From Paenibacillus sp. Soil750 (GTDB lineage: Bacteria; Bacillota; Bacilli; Paenibacillales; NBRC-103111): a DNA stretch of 64,000 nt. Within the stretch, counting starts at the first letter, position 1, and each line of letters starts with the position of its first letter. Location of the stretch: NCBI RefSeq assembly GCF_001428045.1, contig NZ_LMSD01000012.1, positions 101 through 64,100 of the forward strand. The letters are read 5' to 3'. Below the pieces are notes generated by a model. The model saw only the letters and a program-made list of their open reading frames with translations, was not told the DNA's origin and did not search any database. Below are positions 36,856-45,657 of this stretch, piece by piece. Made by a program: the position numbers and the translations under genes.

Positions 36856-38586
36856 CTATTCGTCTGCCACAGCTTTCAACACTTCTTCAATTGTGGTATG
36901 ACCTTGGCGAATCTTGAGCAAGCCATCGTAGAGCATATTTTTAAAACCATTCTTCATCAAATGCTGCTCCAACTCACTAACTGGTCGATTTTGGACGATT
37001 AGGCTGCGCAGCGGTTCATCGACGACTAACAACTCATGCACGGCAATACGACCTCTGTAGCCTGTCTTATTGCATGTTCCACAACCTTTGCCTCTTGTTA
37101 CCATGATCGGTTTATCCGTGGCTCTCGCTGAAGTCATAGGAACAACGACACCTGTTCCAGTTCCCGCCAGTTGTTGTTCTGTACCGGTTAGCAGACCATG
37201 CGTTTCCAGCAGCTTCACTTCATCCTCTCTGGCAGGTACCTGGGCAGCACATTCACGACATACTCGTCGTACTAGGCGCTGAGCCACGATACAGGAGAGC
37301 GAGGAAGCGATGAGATAGGAATCAATTCCCATATCGACAAGTCGACTAATCGTACTGACGGCACTGTTCGTATGGATGGTGCTTAACACTAAGTGCCCCG
37401 TTAGGGAAGCACGTACGGCAATTTCTGCTGTTTCTGCATCCCGGACCTCCCCGACCATAACAATGTTCGGATCTTGTCGTAGGATGGATCGTAAGCCAGA
37501 AGCGAAAGTTAGACCAATCTGAGAGTTAACTTGTACTTGCGTTACCCCATTCATCCGATACTCGACTGGATCCTCAACCGTAATGATTTTGACATCATCG
37601 CCATTTAATTGTCCCAGTGCTGAATAGAGAGTTGATGTTTTCCCGCTTCCTGTAGGTCCCGATATCAGCATAATCCCATTCGGTTTCTGAATCATTTTGT
37701 CGAATTTCACCAAATTCGCATCACTTAGCCCCAATTCGGCAATTTTTTTAACCCCTGCCGATTGATCTAAGATCCGAAGAACGATACTTTCACCATGAAC
37801 TGTCGGCAATGTCGAAACTCGTATATCAATTCGGCGGTTATCCACCTGCATCTGGATTCGACCATCCTGAGGTAGTCGTCTTTCCGCGATGTTCAACTTT
37901 GCAATGATTTTTAACCTTGCAGTCAACACGCCCTGCATATGCTTCGGCAGCGCTTTCTCCGTTCGAAGCACACCATCGATTCGGTACTTCACGATCAGCT
38001 GTTTCTCCTGAGGATCAACATGAATATCGGACGCCCTCTGCTGCACAGCGGATTGAATGATTTGATTGACCAGCTTTACGATCGGTGATCCTTGATCATT
38101 CGCTTCGGATTCCTCATCTTTGATCTCGATTTTATCTAAGTCGACCATCAGTTCATCAACTGATTCTTTCATGCCATAATTTTTCGTAATGGCTTGCTCG
38201 ACTTCAGAACGAATGGCTATCACTGGCTGCACACTCATGTTCGTCGCCATTCGTATTTCTTCAATGGCTCCATAATTCAACGGATCAACCATGGCAACTT
38301 TGATTTTGCCATTCTTACGTTCAATTGGGATCACACAGTGCTTGCGAGCAAGCGTTTCTGGGATAAGCTGAACGGTTTGCATATCGAGTTGTGTCTCAAA
38401 CATATTAACAACCGGAAACCCTAACTGAAATTCCAGCACTTCAACCAGTTGTCTTTCCGTAATCAACCCTTTATCGATAAGAATCTCACCGATTTTCTTC
38501 CTCGTGTGCACTTGCTGCTTCAGCCCTTGTTCAAGCTGATCCTCTGTGATGAGTCCGTTCATTACAAATAATTCACCTATGCGCAT
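36856..38586 (-). CDS. pilB: Type IV pilus assembly (extension) ATPase PilB
   Basis: 576-residue hexameric ATPase that drives pilus extension. N-terminal MshEN-like domain (~1-140; LGFPVV, motifs of a possible c-di-GMP-binding type), then the GspE core with Walker A GPTGSGKT (310-317), Walker B VGEVRD (Glu380), and His box LSTIHTN. A zinc-binding tetracysteine (Cys443, Cys446, Cys502, Cys505) is present; the stretch between the two pairs includes a Gly/Thr-rich insert. The ATG at 38586 has GGGAGG 9 bases upstream; a longer frame lacks support. Confidence 0.95.
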   Translation of the reverse strand: MRIGELFVMNGLITEDQLEQGLKQQVHTRKKIGEILIDKGLITERQLVEVLEFQLGFPVVNMFETQLDMQTVQLIPETLARKHCVIPIERKNGKIKVAMVDPLNYGAIEEIRMATNMSVQPVIAIRSEVEQAITKNYGMKESVDELMVDLDKIEIKDEESEANDQGSPIVKLVNQIIQSAVQQRASDIHVDPQEKQLIVKYRIDGVLRTEKALPKHMQGVLTARLKIIAKLNIAERRLPQDGRIQMQVDNRRIDIRVSTLPTVHGESIVLRILDQSAGVKKIAELGLSDANLVKFDKMIQKPNGIMLISGPTGSGKTSTLYSALGQLNGDDVKIITVEDPVEYRMNGVTQVQVNSQIGLTFASGLRSILRQDPNIVMVGEVRDAETAEIAVRASLTGHLVLSTIHTNSAVSTISRLVDMGIDSYLIASSLSCIVAQRLVRRVCRECAAQVPAREDEVKLLETHGLLTGTEQQLAGTGTGVVVPMTSARATDKPIMVTRGKGCGTCNKTGYRGRIAVHELLVVDEPLRSLIVQNRPVSELEQHLMKNGFKNMLYDGLLKIRQGHTTIEEVLKAVADE

Positions 38587-38649
38587 TGGGGGGTCCTCCC
38601 TTCTGTTAATAGAGTACGTGACGGATCTGTGCAACCTAATAAAAGTGAT

Positions 38650-39666
38650 TTAAGGTGATTTAAGCTCTTCCGCTGTTGGCGCCTTCGCGATGATAATGGG
38701 ATGCGGTGCGTAGTAATCTTTATATATCAACTCGTTCTTGCCATCATTCTTCTCATCCGCGAACACCTTGACTAGAAGTCCTGATTGACCTTCACTACGT
38801 TTATCACCTTGACCAGCCAGTGTAAAATCCGTGAGTACAATGCTCTCTGGTGTGAATACTTCTTTACTAACCGTAATTTTCGGAGCTTTCCAATCCGCTT
38901 TCGGTTTCCCATTGAACGTAACGACAGGTGTTTCCCCGTTGTATATCACGCCAACTGTAATGGGTACGCCGATTGAATTATAGAAGGTTAAATCTTTCAG
39001 CTCGCTTTGAAAATTAACATCAAATCCAGCAGCTGCATAAGCGGGATTATCTAGATGTGGATAGCGTTCACCAACTTGCATGCCAGCACGCAGAGCAGCT
39101 TCATACAACAGGGATGCCACATGCGATAACTCATCTGCCTTCATTTCAGGTACTTTACTTTTACTGACCTCGGTCAACCAAGCTTGAAAGGAGAATAGCT
39201 TCCCTGACTCAATCTTGATCTGTCCCGCCTGCTCTAGCCATGATTTCACATTCGCATTTACAGCAACAATACTCTGCGCTTGTGAAATGACTTGCAGACC
39301 CGATGTTAACGTCTTATCTGGTGATGTTGTTGCTGCTGTACTTATAGGCGTACTAGCAGGTACAACTGTTGGCGATGCTGTGGCCGTAGTCGTTGGCGTT
39401 GATACCGGTTTGACCGATGGCTTCGCACTTTCTTTGTCCATGCCAGCTGCAAGCGCTGTTCCTTTCGTTGAAGCATGATCCGTGTCTTTCCAGAACATCA
39501 AGCTTTCTAGTTTGTGCTCTGAATTCCACTCAATGAACCCTGCCGCCGATAATCCATATACACTCCCAGAACCGACGACGCCTAGAAGAAGAATCCATTT
39601 AATAGGCTGCAGGATCAAGGCCCTTCTTCTTTGTCTCATAGCCAACCGTCCCTCAAAGCTCGACAT
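38650..39666 (-). CDS. VanW-like membrane-anchored protein, first gene of pilus operon
   Basis: 338-residue protein with a basic N-terminus, one membrane helix (~20-42), a long Thr/Ala/Pro-rich external linker (~80-135) and a C-terminal domain (~150-290) resembling the VanW/YoaR family: LLYEAALRAGMQVGERYPH and LKDLTFYNSIGVPITV align well with VanW patterns. The usual GGGxCQ motif is replaced by ADELSHVAS, so any activity tied to that Cys is probably lost. The ATG at 39666 follows GGGAGGG. It heads the pilus operon, and an envelope-side scaffold role is inferred. Confidence 0.8.
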   Translation of the reverse strand: MSSFEGRLAMRQRRRALILQPIKWILLLGVVGSGSVYGLSAAGFIEWNSEHKLESLMFWKDTDHASTKGTALAAGMDKESAKPSVKPVSTPTTTATASPTVVPASTPISTAATTSPDKTLTSGLQVISQAQSIVAVNANVKSWLEQAGQIKIESGKLFSFQAWLTEVSKSKVPEMKADELSHVASLLYEAALRAGMQVGERYPHLDNPAYAAAGFDVNFQSELKDLTFYNSIGVPITVGVIYNGETPVVTFNGKPKADWKAPKITVSKEVFTPESIVLTDFTLAGQGDKRSEGQSGLLVKVFADEKNDGKNELIYKDYYAPHPIIIAKAPTAEELKSP

Positions 39667-40068
39667 TTTCCCTCCCGTTTCGGTGGGATGCCTCAAATAT
39701 AGACGGTAATTTCTGTAGAGCAAATCATACATATTTATTAATTCAAATGACCTAATGCATGAACTATAATTCTTAAGCCACGTTAGCCATTTAGACGCTA
39801 TTTCATAGGGAATTCAATCTAGGTGGGGGCAGGTGCAGGGGGCCGAAGTCGGGATTTCGCTATAAAAGTCGTACTTAGGAAGCGGTTTCATATAGTTCTT
39901 TTGAAATGTACGCGTACCCTATTAATTCCATTGCTTTTATATACCACTTGCATATGTATAAGATCGAACGCGCTTTTTCAGCAAATTCCTCAAAAAATGG
40001 GTCTTCCTCGTATATGTAAATTTTAACCATGCCAAAGCATGTAAGGGATTTCCAAGGTATTCATTCAT
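39667..40068. other. Intergenic region upstream of the pilus operon
   Basis: About 400 bases without a convincing gene. The right part is GC-poor and the middle holds a short purine-rich tract. It must contain the minus-strand promoter of the pilus operon, but no hexamer pair stood out. A 67-codon GTG frame on the plus strand (39823-40026) has no ribosome site and looks spurious. Confidence 0.5.
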
Positions 40069-40089
40069 AAAAAACCCGAACTACTCGGG
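40069..40089 (-). terminator. Second terminator-like hairpin downstream of luxR-type gene
   Basis: CCCGA / TCGGG with a 5-base loop, adjacent to a run of six A that reads as a U-tract on the minus strand. It lies 65 bases beyond another complete terminator, so it is either a backup or the end of a separate short transcript. Confidence 0.6.
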
Positions 40090-40153
40090 CAGTTACTTGC
40101 TTTTCGCTCCTGACCCTTCTTGAAAATTCAAATCCTAAAGACGTTGAACACAC

Positions 40154-40202
40154 AAAAAAAGCCCCGATCCCCACAAACATCGTGAAAGATCGAAGCTTTT
40201 TT
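40154..40202. terminator. Bidirectional terminator downstream of the GAF-LuxR gene
   Basis: AAAAAAAGC..CGATC paired with GATCG..GCTTTTTT around an 18-base loop, U-tract on both strands. It ends the 40288 gene on the minus strand. Confidence 0.75.
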
Positions 40203-40287
40203 CTACAATTTGAACCATTTCTCAACGTAATACGTCAATATGTATAAATCCTATGTAATGCATATGTATGACTTCTTGCTTTCAACC

Positions 40288-41133
40288 TTAAATAGCGCCA
40301 AGTACACTCAAAATTAATGATGCTTTGGAATTGACTTTCAACTTGCGATTGATTTTCGTTACATAGACACGGACCGTATTCTCGCTGATCCCCAAGACTT
40401 TGCCGATTTGCTTATAATCGTAGTCGAGCAACCAATACGTCGCGACTTCTTTTTCACGCAGCGTTAGTTTGAAAGCTTTCAAGCGTTCTTCCAGCATCTC
40501 TTCAACGAACCATGTTTTACTTTGTAATTCGGTCTTTCTCAACTCGTATTCAAGCAGAAGTGCAATTGATTTGATACACGGATACATAAAAGGTGCTGAA
40601 ATATACTGAAAAGCAGTCAAAACTAAGTAACCGATGATCTGATTATCCGCAGTTTGAATCGGAACGCACATCGTCACCCAGTTATGCATCGTATCCAGAT
40701 AATGATCCTCACCACTAATCCAAACTGGACGCTGAAGATCAATCGCAGCCGAAACCGCATTGGTCCCTGCACTAGACAACGATAACGAAGATCCGATCCC
40801 GATGTTGTTCAAATTCGCAGCTTGCAAGATGGATCTTTCATCCCCATTAATCGTTAAAATGACCCCATGATTATCCGTTACCATCAATAAATTAGGAAAG
40901 TAGAAGGTGTTCGTCTTCAGATGTGCTTGCCGAAGGATGACATCCATGAGTCCTTGGTTTTTAGCTAGTAGCCGTTCCATCATTTTCCCTTGCACGCGAA
41001 ACCTCACGCGCGTTGAATCTCTTTGAACGCCATTAAGAAATGATTTCTCATGTAGCTTGGCTATCTCCGCTTGAGAGATGCCGACTCTCTCTGTAAATTC
41101 ATGCATTTGCGTCTCTTCAGCTAATCCTTTCAT
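40288..41133 (-). CDS. GAF-domain regulator with C-terminal LuxR HTH
   Basis: 281-residue transcription factor. Residues ~60-200 resemble the GAF sensory domain of AcoR/DhaR-type sigma-54 activators: LMVTDNHGVILTINGD, IGSSLSLSSAGTNAVSAA and RPVWISGEDHY. Instead of an AAA+ domain it carries a C-terminal LuxR/GerE helix-turn-helix (~215-275; LTLREKEVATYWLLDYDYKQIG, NTVRVYVTKINRKL). The ATG at 41133 follows AAGGGAG by 8 bases; the GTG three codons earlier overlaps that site. It is monocistronic, next to the unoriented region before the dioxygenase gene. Ligand and targets are unknown. Confidence 0.88.
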   Translation of the reverse strand: MKGLAEETQMHEFTERVGISQAEIAKLHEKSFLNGVQRDSTRVRFRVQGKMMERLLAKNQGLMDVILRQAHLKTNTFYFPNLLMVTDNHGVILTINGDERSILQAANLNNIGIGSSLSLSSAGTNAVSAAIDLQRPVWISGEDHYLDTMHNWVTMCVPIQTADNQIIGYLVLTAFQYISAPFMYPCIKSIALLLEYELRKTELQSKTWFVEEMLEERLKAFKLTLREKEVATYWLLDYDYKQIGKVLGISENTVRVYVTKINRKLKVNSKASLILSVLGAI

Positions 41134-41142
41134 CAATTCCAC

Positions 41143-41684
41143 TCCCTTTTCCTATGTAACCCCGAAATAAATAGCATCCATGCTGTGAGTAGAATTGAAT
41201 TATTTGTCGTATGCCGTCGCCCCTATCTTCACAACCTTTACAAATTTATGTATTTTTCGCGCATGTGTCACTAACTATAAGGCTCAAATCGAATGCTTGA
41301 AATAGTGCAAAGGTAGTAATTCTAAGAAGATAGTATACTTGTACTACAAAAAGATAGCGTTTGCAGTTCTTCCATCAGGAATAAGGATTTCTGGCATGTG
41401 CCGTTCGTAGGATATATACGAAAAAAGTGTCCCCTTTCTAACATCGGAAGGTAACACTCTTAAACCTCGGCTATTCGTCTAGTTACACTTCTTTGGTTGT
41501 AACTTTCGATTTGACTCTCTTCATGAACCATCTTTGAAACATATCCCCGTCTGCAGACTGATTTCCGCTTTAAATTCTTACATTTAACCCTAACCTTTTG
41601 GAACACCAAGGCATATTATATAAACAAAACTTATCCATTCCCAAATTAATATTGATAAAGAGATAAGAATGCCTAGGAGGCGAG
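41143..41684. other. 542-base intergenic region with an orphan hairpin
   Basis: No plausible gene on either strand. At 41426-41458 an imperfect hairpin (AGTGT..CCTTTC / GGAAGG..ACACT) lies next to six A residues, so on the minus strand it looks like a rho-independent terminator, but no minus-strand gene precedes it. The right end must hold the promoter of the dioxygenase-like gene. Confidence 0.55.
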
Positions 41685-42182
41685 ATGCCAATGACGCTCA
41701 TCAGAGCAATTGAACAGACATTCTGTAAGTTGCATGCACCAACTCTGGAACAATTAAAAGAGGCACTTCAATCGATAGAGAGACATCTAATCTTCGTTCC
41801 AGATTTCAAAACCGAACCCAATCAACTACCCTATGGTAGAAATGTAGTGTTTAGCTCACCCGAACTGGAAGTTATCGTCATTCACATTCCAACTTCCCGC
41901 TCAACAGCCATCCATAACCATGGCTTGTCCATAGGCACGGCTTATTTGGTTTCAGGATCCTTAGTGAATTCAACCTTCTTATTAGATACAGAAGGCTATC
42001 CTGTTGCTCATAAGGATGACTTCATCCAAGCAGGGGAATACTTCACTGCGCCTGCTAATCAAATTCACCAGTTAAGCAATCCATTTCATGAACCGGCTAT
42101 TTCTATCCATGTGTATACACCGCCGCTGCGTGAAGTTCGACGTTACTTACCTTACAGTGAAGTCTTAGATTATGTTATCTAA
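41685..42182 (+). CDS. Cysteine dioxygenase-like cupin
   Basis: 165-residue cupin of the cysteine/thiol dioxygenase family, non-heme iron enzymes oxidising cysteine or a related thiol to the sulfinic acid. Likely iron ligands are His77, His79 (IHNHG) and His128 (NQIHQLSN). YGRNVV (Arg52-Asn53) matches the substrate-carboxylate motif YTRN of mammalian CDO, and SIHVYTPP provides the conserved Tyr144. The crosslinking Cys93 of mammalian enzymes is Gly84 here, as in many bacterial CDOs. AGGAGG lies before two close in-frame ATGs (41685, 41691). Monocistronic, sharing a bidirectional terminator with glyS. Confidence 0.87.
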   Translation: MPMTLIRAIEQTFCKLHAPTLEQLKEALQSIERHLIFVPDFKTEPNQLPYGRNVVFSSPELEVIVIHIPTSRSTAIHNHGLSIGTAYLVSGSLVNSTFLLDTEGYPVAHKDDFIQAGEYFTAPANQIHQLSNPFHEPAISIHVYTPPLREVRRYLPYSEVLDYVI

Positions 42183-42186
42183 AAAA

Positions 42187-42234
42187 AAAACCCCTTGTAA
42201 GCTTACGTCATTTGACGTGCTCACAAGGGGTTTT
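42187..42234. terminator. Shared bidirectional terminator between dioxygenase gene and glyS
   Basis: AAAACCCCTTGT and ACAAGGGGTTTT arms with an inner ACGTCATTTGACGT mini-stem; A-run on the left and T-run on the right serve the convergent genes. Confidence 0.9.
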
Positions 42235-42244
42235 CAAGTAACAA

Positions 42245-43627
42245 TTAGAACTGTAGGGCATTCTCAATAAAGGCTTTTAGCTCCGAAATCGGCATACGCG
42301 TTTGAACCATTGTATCACGATCACGAACCGTCACTTGACCATCTGTCTCGGACTCGAAATCATATGTGATACAGAATGGCGTACCGATCTCATCATGACG
42401 ACGGTAACGTTTACCAATGGATCCTGTATCATCGTAATCCACCATGAAATGCTTCGCAAGGTCTGCAAATACAGCTTGTGCACCTTCATTCAATTTCTTG
42501 GAAAGTGGGAAAATCGCTGCTTTCATAGGTGCCAACGCAGGGTGGAAGTGAAGAACTGTGCGGCTGTCGTCACCTTCCAATTTTTGCTCTTCAAACGCAT
42601 CAATCAGAAGCGCCAAAGTAACACGGTCTGCTCCAAGGGACGGCTCGATACAATAAGGAACATAACGCTCATTCGTTTCTTGATCGATGTAGTTGAAATC
42701 TTCACCGGAATGCGCCATGTGCTGCTTCAAATCGTAGTCCGTACGATCCGCGATGCCCCAAAGCTCGCCCCAACCGAACGGGAATTTGTACTCGATATCC
42801 GTTGTCGCATTACTATAATGTGACAACTCATCGTCGTTATGATCACGAAGACGAAGGTTATCGGCTTTTGCACCTAGGGATAACAGCCAGTTATGGCAGA
42901 AGCTTCTCCAGTACTCGAACCATTTCAAGTCTTCACCTGGCTTGCAGAAGAACTCAAGCTCCATTTGTTCGAATTCACGCGTACGGAACGTAAAGTTACC
43001 TGGCGTGATTTCATTACGGAAACTTTTACCGATTTGACCGATACCAAATGGCAGCTTTTTACGCATTGTACGTTGTGCGTTTTTGAAGTTAACGAAGATC
43101 CCTTGTGCTGTTTCTGGACGAAGATAAACAACGTTTGAACTCGCTTCTGTTACACCTTGGAACGTTTTGAACATCAGGTTGAATTGACGAATATCTGTGA
43201 AATCTTTGCTTCCACAATCTGGACACACGATGTTGTGTTCCACGATCAATTTCATCATATCATCAAACGTCATACCGTCTACGATGATTTCGATATCCTT
43301 TTCAGCCAACTTGTTCTCGATCAATTTATCCGCACGGTGACGTGCTTTACAGCTTTTACAATCGATCATTGGATCGTTGAAGTTACCTACGTGACCGGAT
43401 GCCACCCATGCTTGCGGGTTCATCAAGATTGCCGCATCTAATCCAACGTTATACGGGGATTCTTGAATGAATTTTTTCCACCATGCGCGTTTAATGTTGT
43501 TTTTCAATTCAACACCAAGCGGGCCGTAATCCCATGTATTAGCCAAACCGCCATAAATTTCTGAACCTGGGAAAACGAATCCTCTGTGCTTCGCTAATGC
43601 GACGACTTGCTCCATTGTTACACTCAT
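42245..43627 (-). CDS. glyS: Glycyl-tRNA synthetase, single-chain class II
   Basis: 460-residue homodimeric-type (eukaryote/archaea-like) GlyRS that charges tRNA-Gly. Class II motif 2 [22 protein letters not shown] and motif 3 [12 protein letters not shown] are present, plus the GlyRS-specific N-terminal [17 protein letters not shown] zinc-like CKSCKAR and CPDCGSKDF pair lies in the insertion. AAGGAG lies ~11 bases before the ATG. Expression is controlled by a glycine T-box leader directly upstream. This single-chain form replaces the two-subunit GlyQ/GlyS enzyme of many bacilli. Confidence 0.97.
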   Translation of the reverse strand: MSVTMEQVVALAKHRGFVFPGSEIYGGLANTWDYGPLGVELKNNIKRAWWKKFIQESPYNVGLDAAILMNPQAWVASGHVGNFNDPMIDCKSCKARHRADKLIENKLAEKDIEIIVDGMTFDDMMKLIVEHNIVCPDCGSKDFTDIRQFNLMFKTFQGVTEASSNVVYLRPETAQGIFVNFKNAQRTMRKKLPFGIGQIGKSFRNEITPGNFTFRTREFEQMELEFFCKPGEDLKWFEYWRSFCHNWLLSLGAKADNLRLRDHNDDELSHYSNATTDIEYKFPFGWGELWGIADRTDYDLKQHMAHSGEDFNYIDQETNERYVPYCIEPSLGADRVTLALLIDAFEEQKLEGDDSRTVLHFHPALAPMKAAIFPLSKKLNEGAQAVFADLAKHFMVDYDDTGSIGKRYRRHDEIGTPFCITYDFESETDGQVTVRDRDTMVQTRMPISELKAFIENALQF

Positions 43628-43701
43628 TGTTCAATCGCTCCTTAAGCTTCTTATATGTGGGTCTTCGACCGTTGACAGCCGTTTGGATATGAGCAAACAT
43701 C

Positions 43702-43905
43702 AAAAAAGCTCAACATCCAAAGGCATCAAATAATGCCTAGGGACGAGAGCTTTAGCACCCGCGGTTCCACCCTAGTTGATATACCTGATACAAGCATATA
43801 TCCCCTTTATCGTATAGGCTCCGGATAGCCGTTTCCTTGACCTTCATTCTGGGCTTTCACCATCCCCAGCTCGCTGAACATGAAGTCCTTCAAGTACTAT
43901 TCATC
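43702..43905 (-). promoter_or_regulatory. T-box riboswitch, glycine-specific, upstream of glyS
   Basis: On the minus strand: stem I with an AG-rich terminal region, candidate specifier GGC at 43828-43830 in context GAAAC-GGC, the T-box sequence AGGGTGGAACCGCGG (43759-43774), and a terminator AAAGCTC...GAGCTTTTTT (43702-43754). The variable base in TGGA is A, complementary to the U73 discriminator of bacterial tRNA-Gly. Uncharged tRNA-Gly binding would switch to the antiterminator and raise glyS expression. Confidence 0.92.
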
Positions 43906-43939
43906 CTTCACAGCCATAATTGATCATTCAATTGGTCTT

Positions 43940-43968
43940 AGTTTACAGAATATCGCAGCAAAAATCAA
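43940..43968 (-). promoter_or_regulatory. Candidate promoter of the glyS T-box leader
   Basis: Minus-strand TTGATT (-35, 43963-43968) and TAAACT (-10, 43940-43945) with a 17-base spacer, just after the mtnU stop and upstream of stem I. Each hexamer matches consensus at 4 of 6. Confidence 0.45.
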
Positions 43969-43973
43969 TCTCC

Positions 43974-44774
43974 CTAGTACAAATGGGGCCGACGATCTTC
44001 AAAAACAGGTATTTTACCTCGAACGCGGACAACTTCTTCTAAATCAATCGTCACCCGAAGAATTGCTTCGTTCTCATCACCTTCAACAAGCACCTCGCCC
44101 CAAGGATCGATGACCATCGAATGACCGAAGAAATTTGTCGTACCGCTCGTCCCAACACGATTGCAAGAAACTACGTACATTTGATTCTCAATTGCTCGCG
44201 CCATAAGCAGTGTACGCCAGTGGTGCAATCGTGGATGCGGCCATTCTGCAGGCACGAACAAAATACGAGCGCCATCTAACGCCAATTTGCGTGACAGCTC
44301 CGGAAAACGAATATCATAACAAATCATCGCCCCAGCAGGAACCCCTTCTAGATCAAACAAGCCTAGTTGCTCCCCACTGTGCAAAAACTTCTCCTCATCC
44401 ATAAGTCGGAACAGATGGATTTTGGAATACTCTGCGATCTCGTTACCTTCGCGATTCCAAGCATAAATCGTATTAAGTACACGATCTTCTTTTTTATCCG
44501 CAATTGATCCACCGATAATGTTCACCTGATGCGTCCGAGCAAAAGAGCTCAAAAACGCCTTCGTCCGCTCCCCATTCACATCAGCAAGTTGATGAATTTC
44601 AGTTAGTGCATAACCAGTATTCCACATCTCAGGAAAAATGATGACGTCTGGCTTCTGTGCCGCGTCAACGGCTTCAAGAAGCTTTGTTTCGAGCACCGCA
44701 TAATTCACATCGGGTTCACCGATCGCAATATCCATTTGAATTAGAGCAAGATTAAGTAGTTGTGACTGTGACAT
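43974..44774 (-). CDS. mtnU: Nitrilase-family amidase, probable omega-amidase MtnU
   Basis: 266-residue carbon-nitrogen hydrolase. The catalytic triad is Glu49 (FPEM), Lys118 (YSKIHLF) and Cys152 (MICYDIRFPE). By similarity to B. subtilis MtnU (YkrU) it would hydrolyse 2-oxo-acid amides such as alpha-ketosuccinamate or -glutaramate left when an aminotransferase uses Asn or Gln; the aminotransferase gene mtnE lies 0.9 kb away. The ATG at 44774 is chosen; GGAGGG lies ~13 bases upstream, a long spacing, and the in-frame ATG at 44819 has no ribosome site. Alone on its transcript, opposite to mtnE. Confidence 0.88.
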   Translation of the reverse strand: MSQSQLLNLALIQMDIAIGEPDVNYAVLETKLLEAVDAAQKPDVIIFPEMWNTGYALTEIHQLADVNGERTKAFLSSFARTHQVNIIGGSIADKKEDRVLNTIYAWNREGNEIAEYSKIHLFRLMDEEKFLHSGEQLGLFDLEGVPAGAMICYDIRFPELSRKLALDGARILFVPAEWPHPRLHHWRTLLMARAIENQMYVVSCNRVGTSGTTNFFGHSMVIDPWGEVLVEGDENEAILRVTIDLEEVVRVRGKIPVFEDRRPHLY

Positions 44775-44971
44775 GTCGAGTTGACTCCCTCCGATTGAGA
44801 AAACCTCTATCGAGGCCATTCGAAGATGAGCGACCGCGTCTAGAGGTAGGTTTTATCGCCAATAAGCAAGACGTTTTCGGGAACCGAAAACTTTTACTTT
44901 CTTATGTGGTAAAAAAACATCTATGACTACATACTAGTCGAAAAGTACGCTCAACTCAACACGTATCACGC

Positions 44972-45502
44972 TTAAATCGTAGGTTTAAATTGTCTGGACT
45001 GCCCTCTAGCGATGCTGAGCGTCTGCCAATCTGTACTTGCCCAATGCTTACAAAGCAACACGATTTGCCCGACATGATAACCATAATGCGATACTTGACG
45101 TTGAATCGCTTGCAATACCGTATGACTTTCGCCTCGGATCTGAACGTGAGACAGCACATCTTCAGGAGTCAAGGTTTGCAGTGTCGTCATCACAACTTGC
45201 CAACCCGCCTCCCACTGCGCAAGCAGCTCTTCCCGAGAAAGGTGGTCACCTTCAAATTCACCATCACGATCACGCCACCCTTTTTCCCCATCAGAGGTTA
45301 AAAAATCCGTCCAACGGGACAACATATTCCCATGCATATGCTTCATAATCACTTCCAGTGAATTCGATTCTTCATCTATAGTCTGATAAAAGAATGACTC
45401 CGCTGTCTGTGCAAATGATTTGTCCGCCAACTTCTTCATACTCTGAAAAGCACGTATAGATTCCTGTAGAAATACTTCAGCAACTTGCGTGTTCGATGCC
45501 AT
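44972..45502 (-). CDS. DinB/DUF1572-type metal-binding four-helix protein
   Basis: 176-residue helical protein of the DinB-like superfamily, DUF1572/YjoA type. Potential metal ligands are in MKHMHGN and RQVSHYGYHVGQIV, spacing typical of this fold. Members include thiol-dependent S-transferases and stress proteins, but substrates are mostly unknown. It lies between divergent mtnU and mtnE with no obvious functional link. An alternative reading frame of 67 codons inside it is not credible. Confidence 0.85.
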   Translation of the reverse strand: MASNTQVAEVFLQESIRAFQSMKKLADKSFAQTAESFFYQTIDEESNSLEVIMKHMHGNMLSRWTDFLTSDGEKGWRDRDGEFEGDHLSREELLAQWEAGWQVVMTTLQTLTPEDVLSHVQIRGESHTVLQAIQRQVSHYGYHVGQIVLLCKHWASTDWQTLSIARGQSRQFKPTI

Positions 45503-45657
45503 CCGCGTTCATCCCCTTTTACATTTGTTACCATCATCTTAGAGCAATATGAAAAAGATGACCAATTCAAAATCTTCATCGACTATGAAAAAAAGATTAA
45601 TCATGTTACATTTAGGGTATAGTTTAAAATCCCGACCTCCGGAGTGTGAATTAAACC

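Noticed and set aside
39823-40026. 67-codon plus-strand frame in the gap upstream of the pilus operon
   Set aside because: GTG start in a purine-rich run with no ribosome site, odd composition and no motif.
41421-41684. Insertion-sequence remnant in the gap before the dioxygenase gene
   Set aside because: No transposase-like translation, terminal repeats or target duplication could be found by eye.
42302-42823. 173-codon plus-strand frame opposite glyS
   Set aside because: Antisense to conserved synthetase motifs, no ribosome site, implausible composition.
45503-45657. SAM (S-box) riboswitch for the methionine-salvage genes
   Set aside because: The gap before mtnE is short, and neither it nor the proC-mtnW gap shows S-box helices or a terminator pair.
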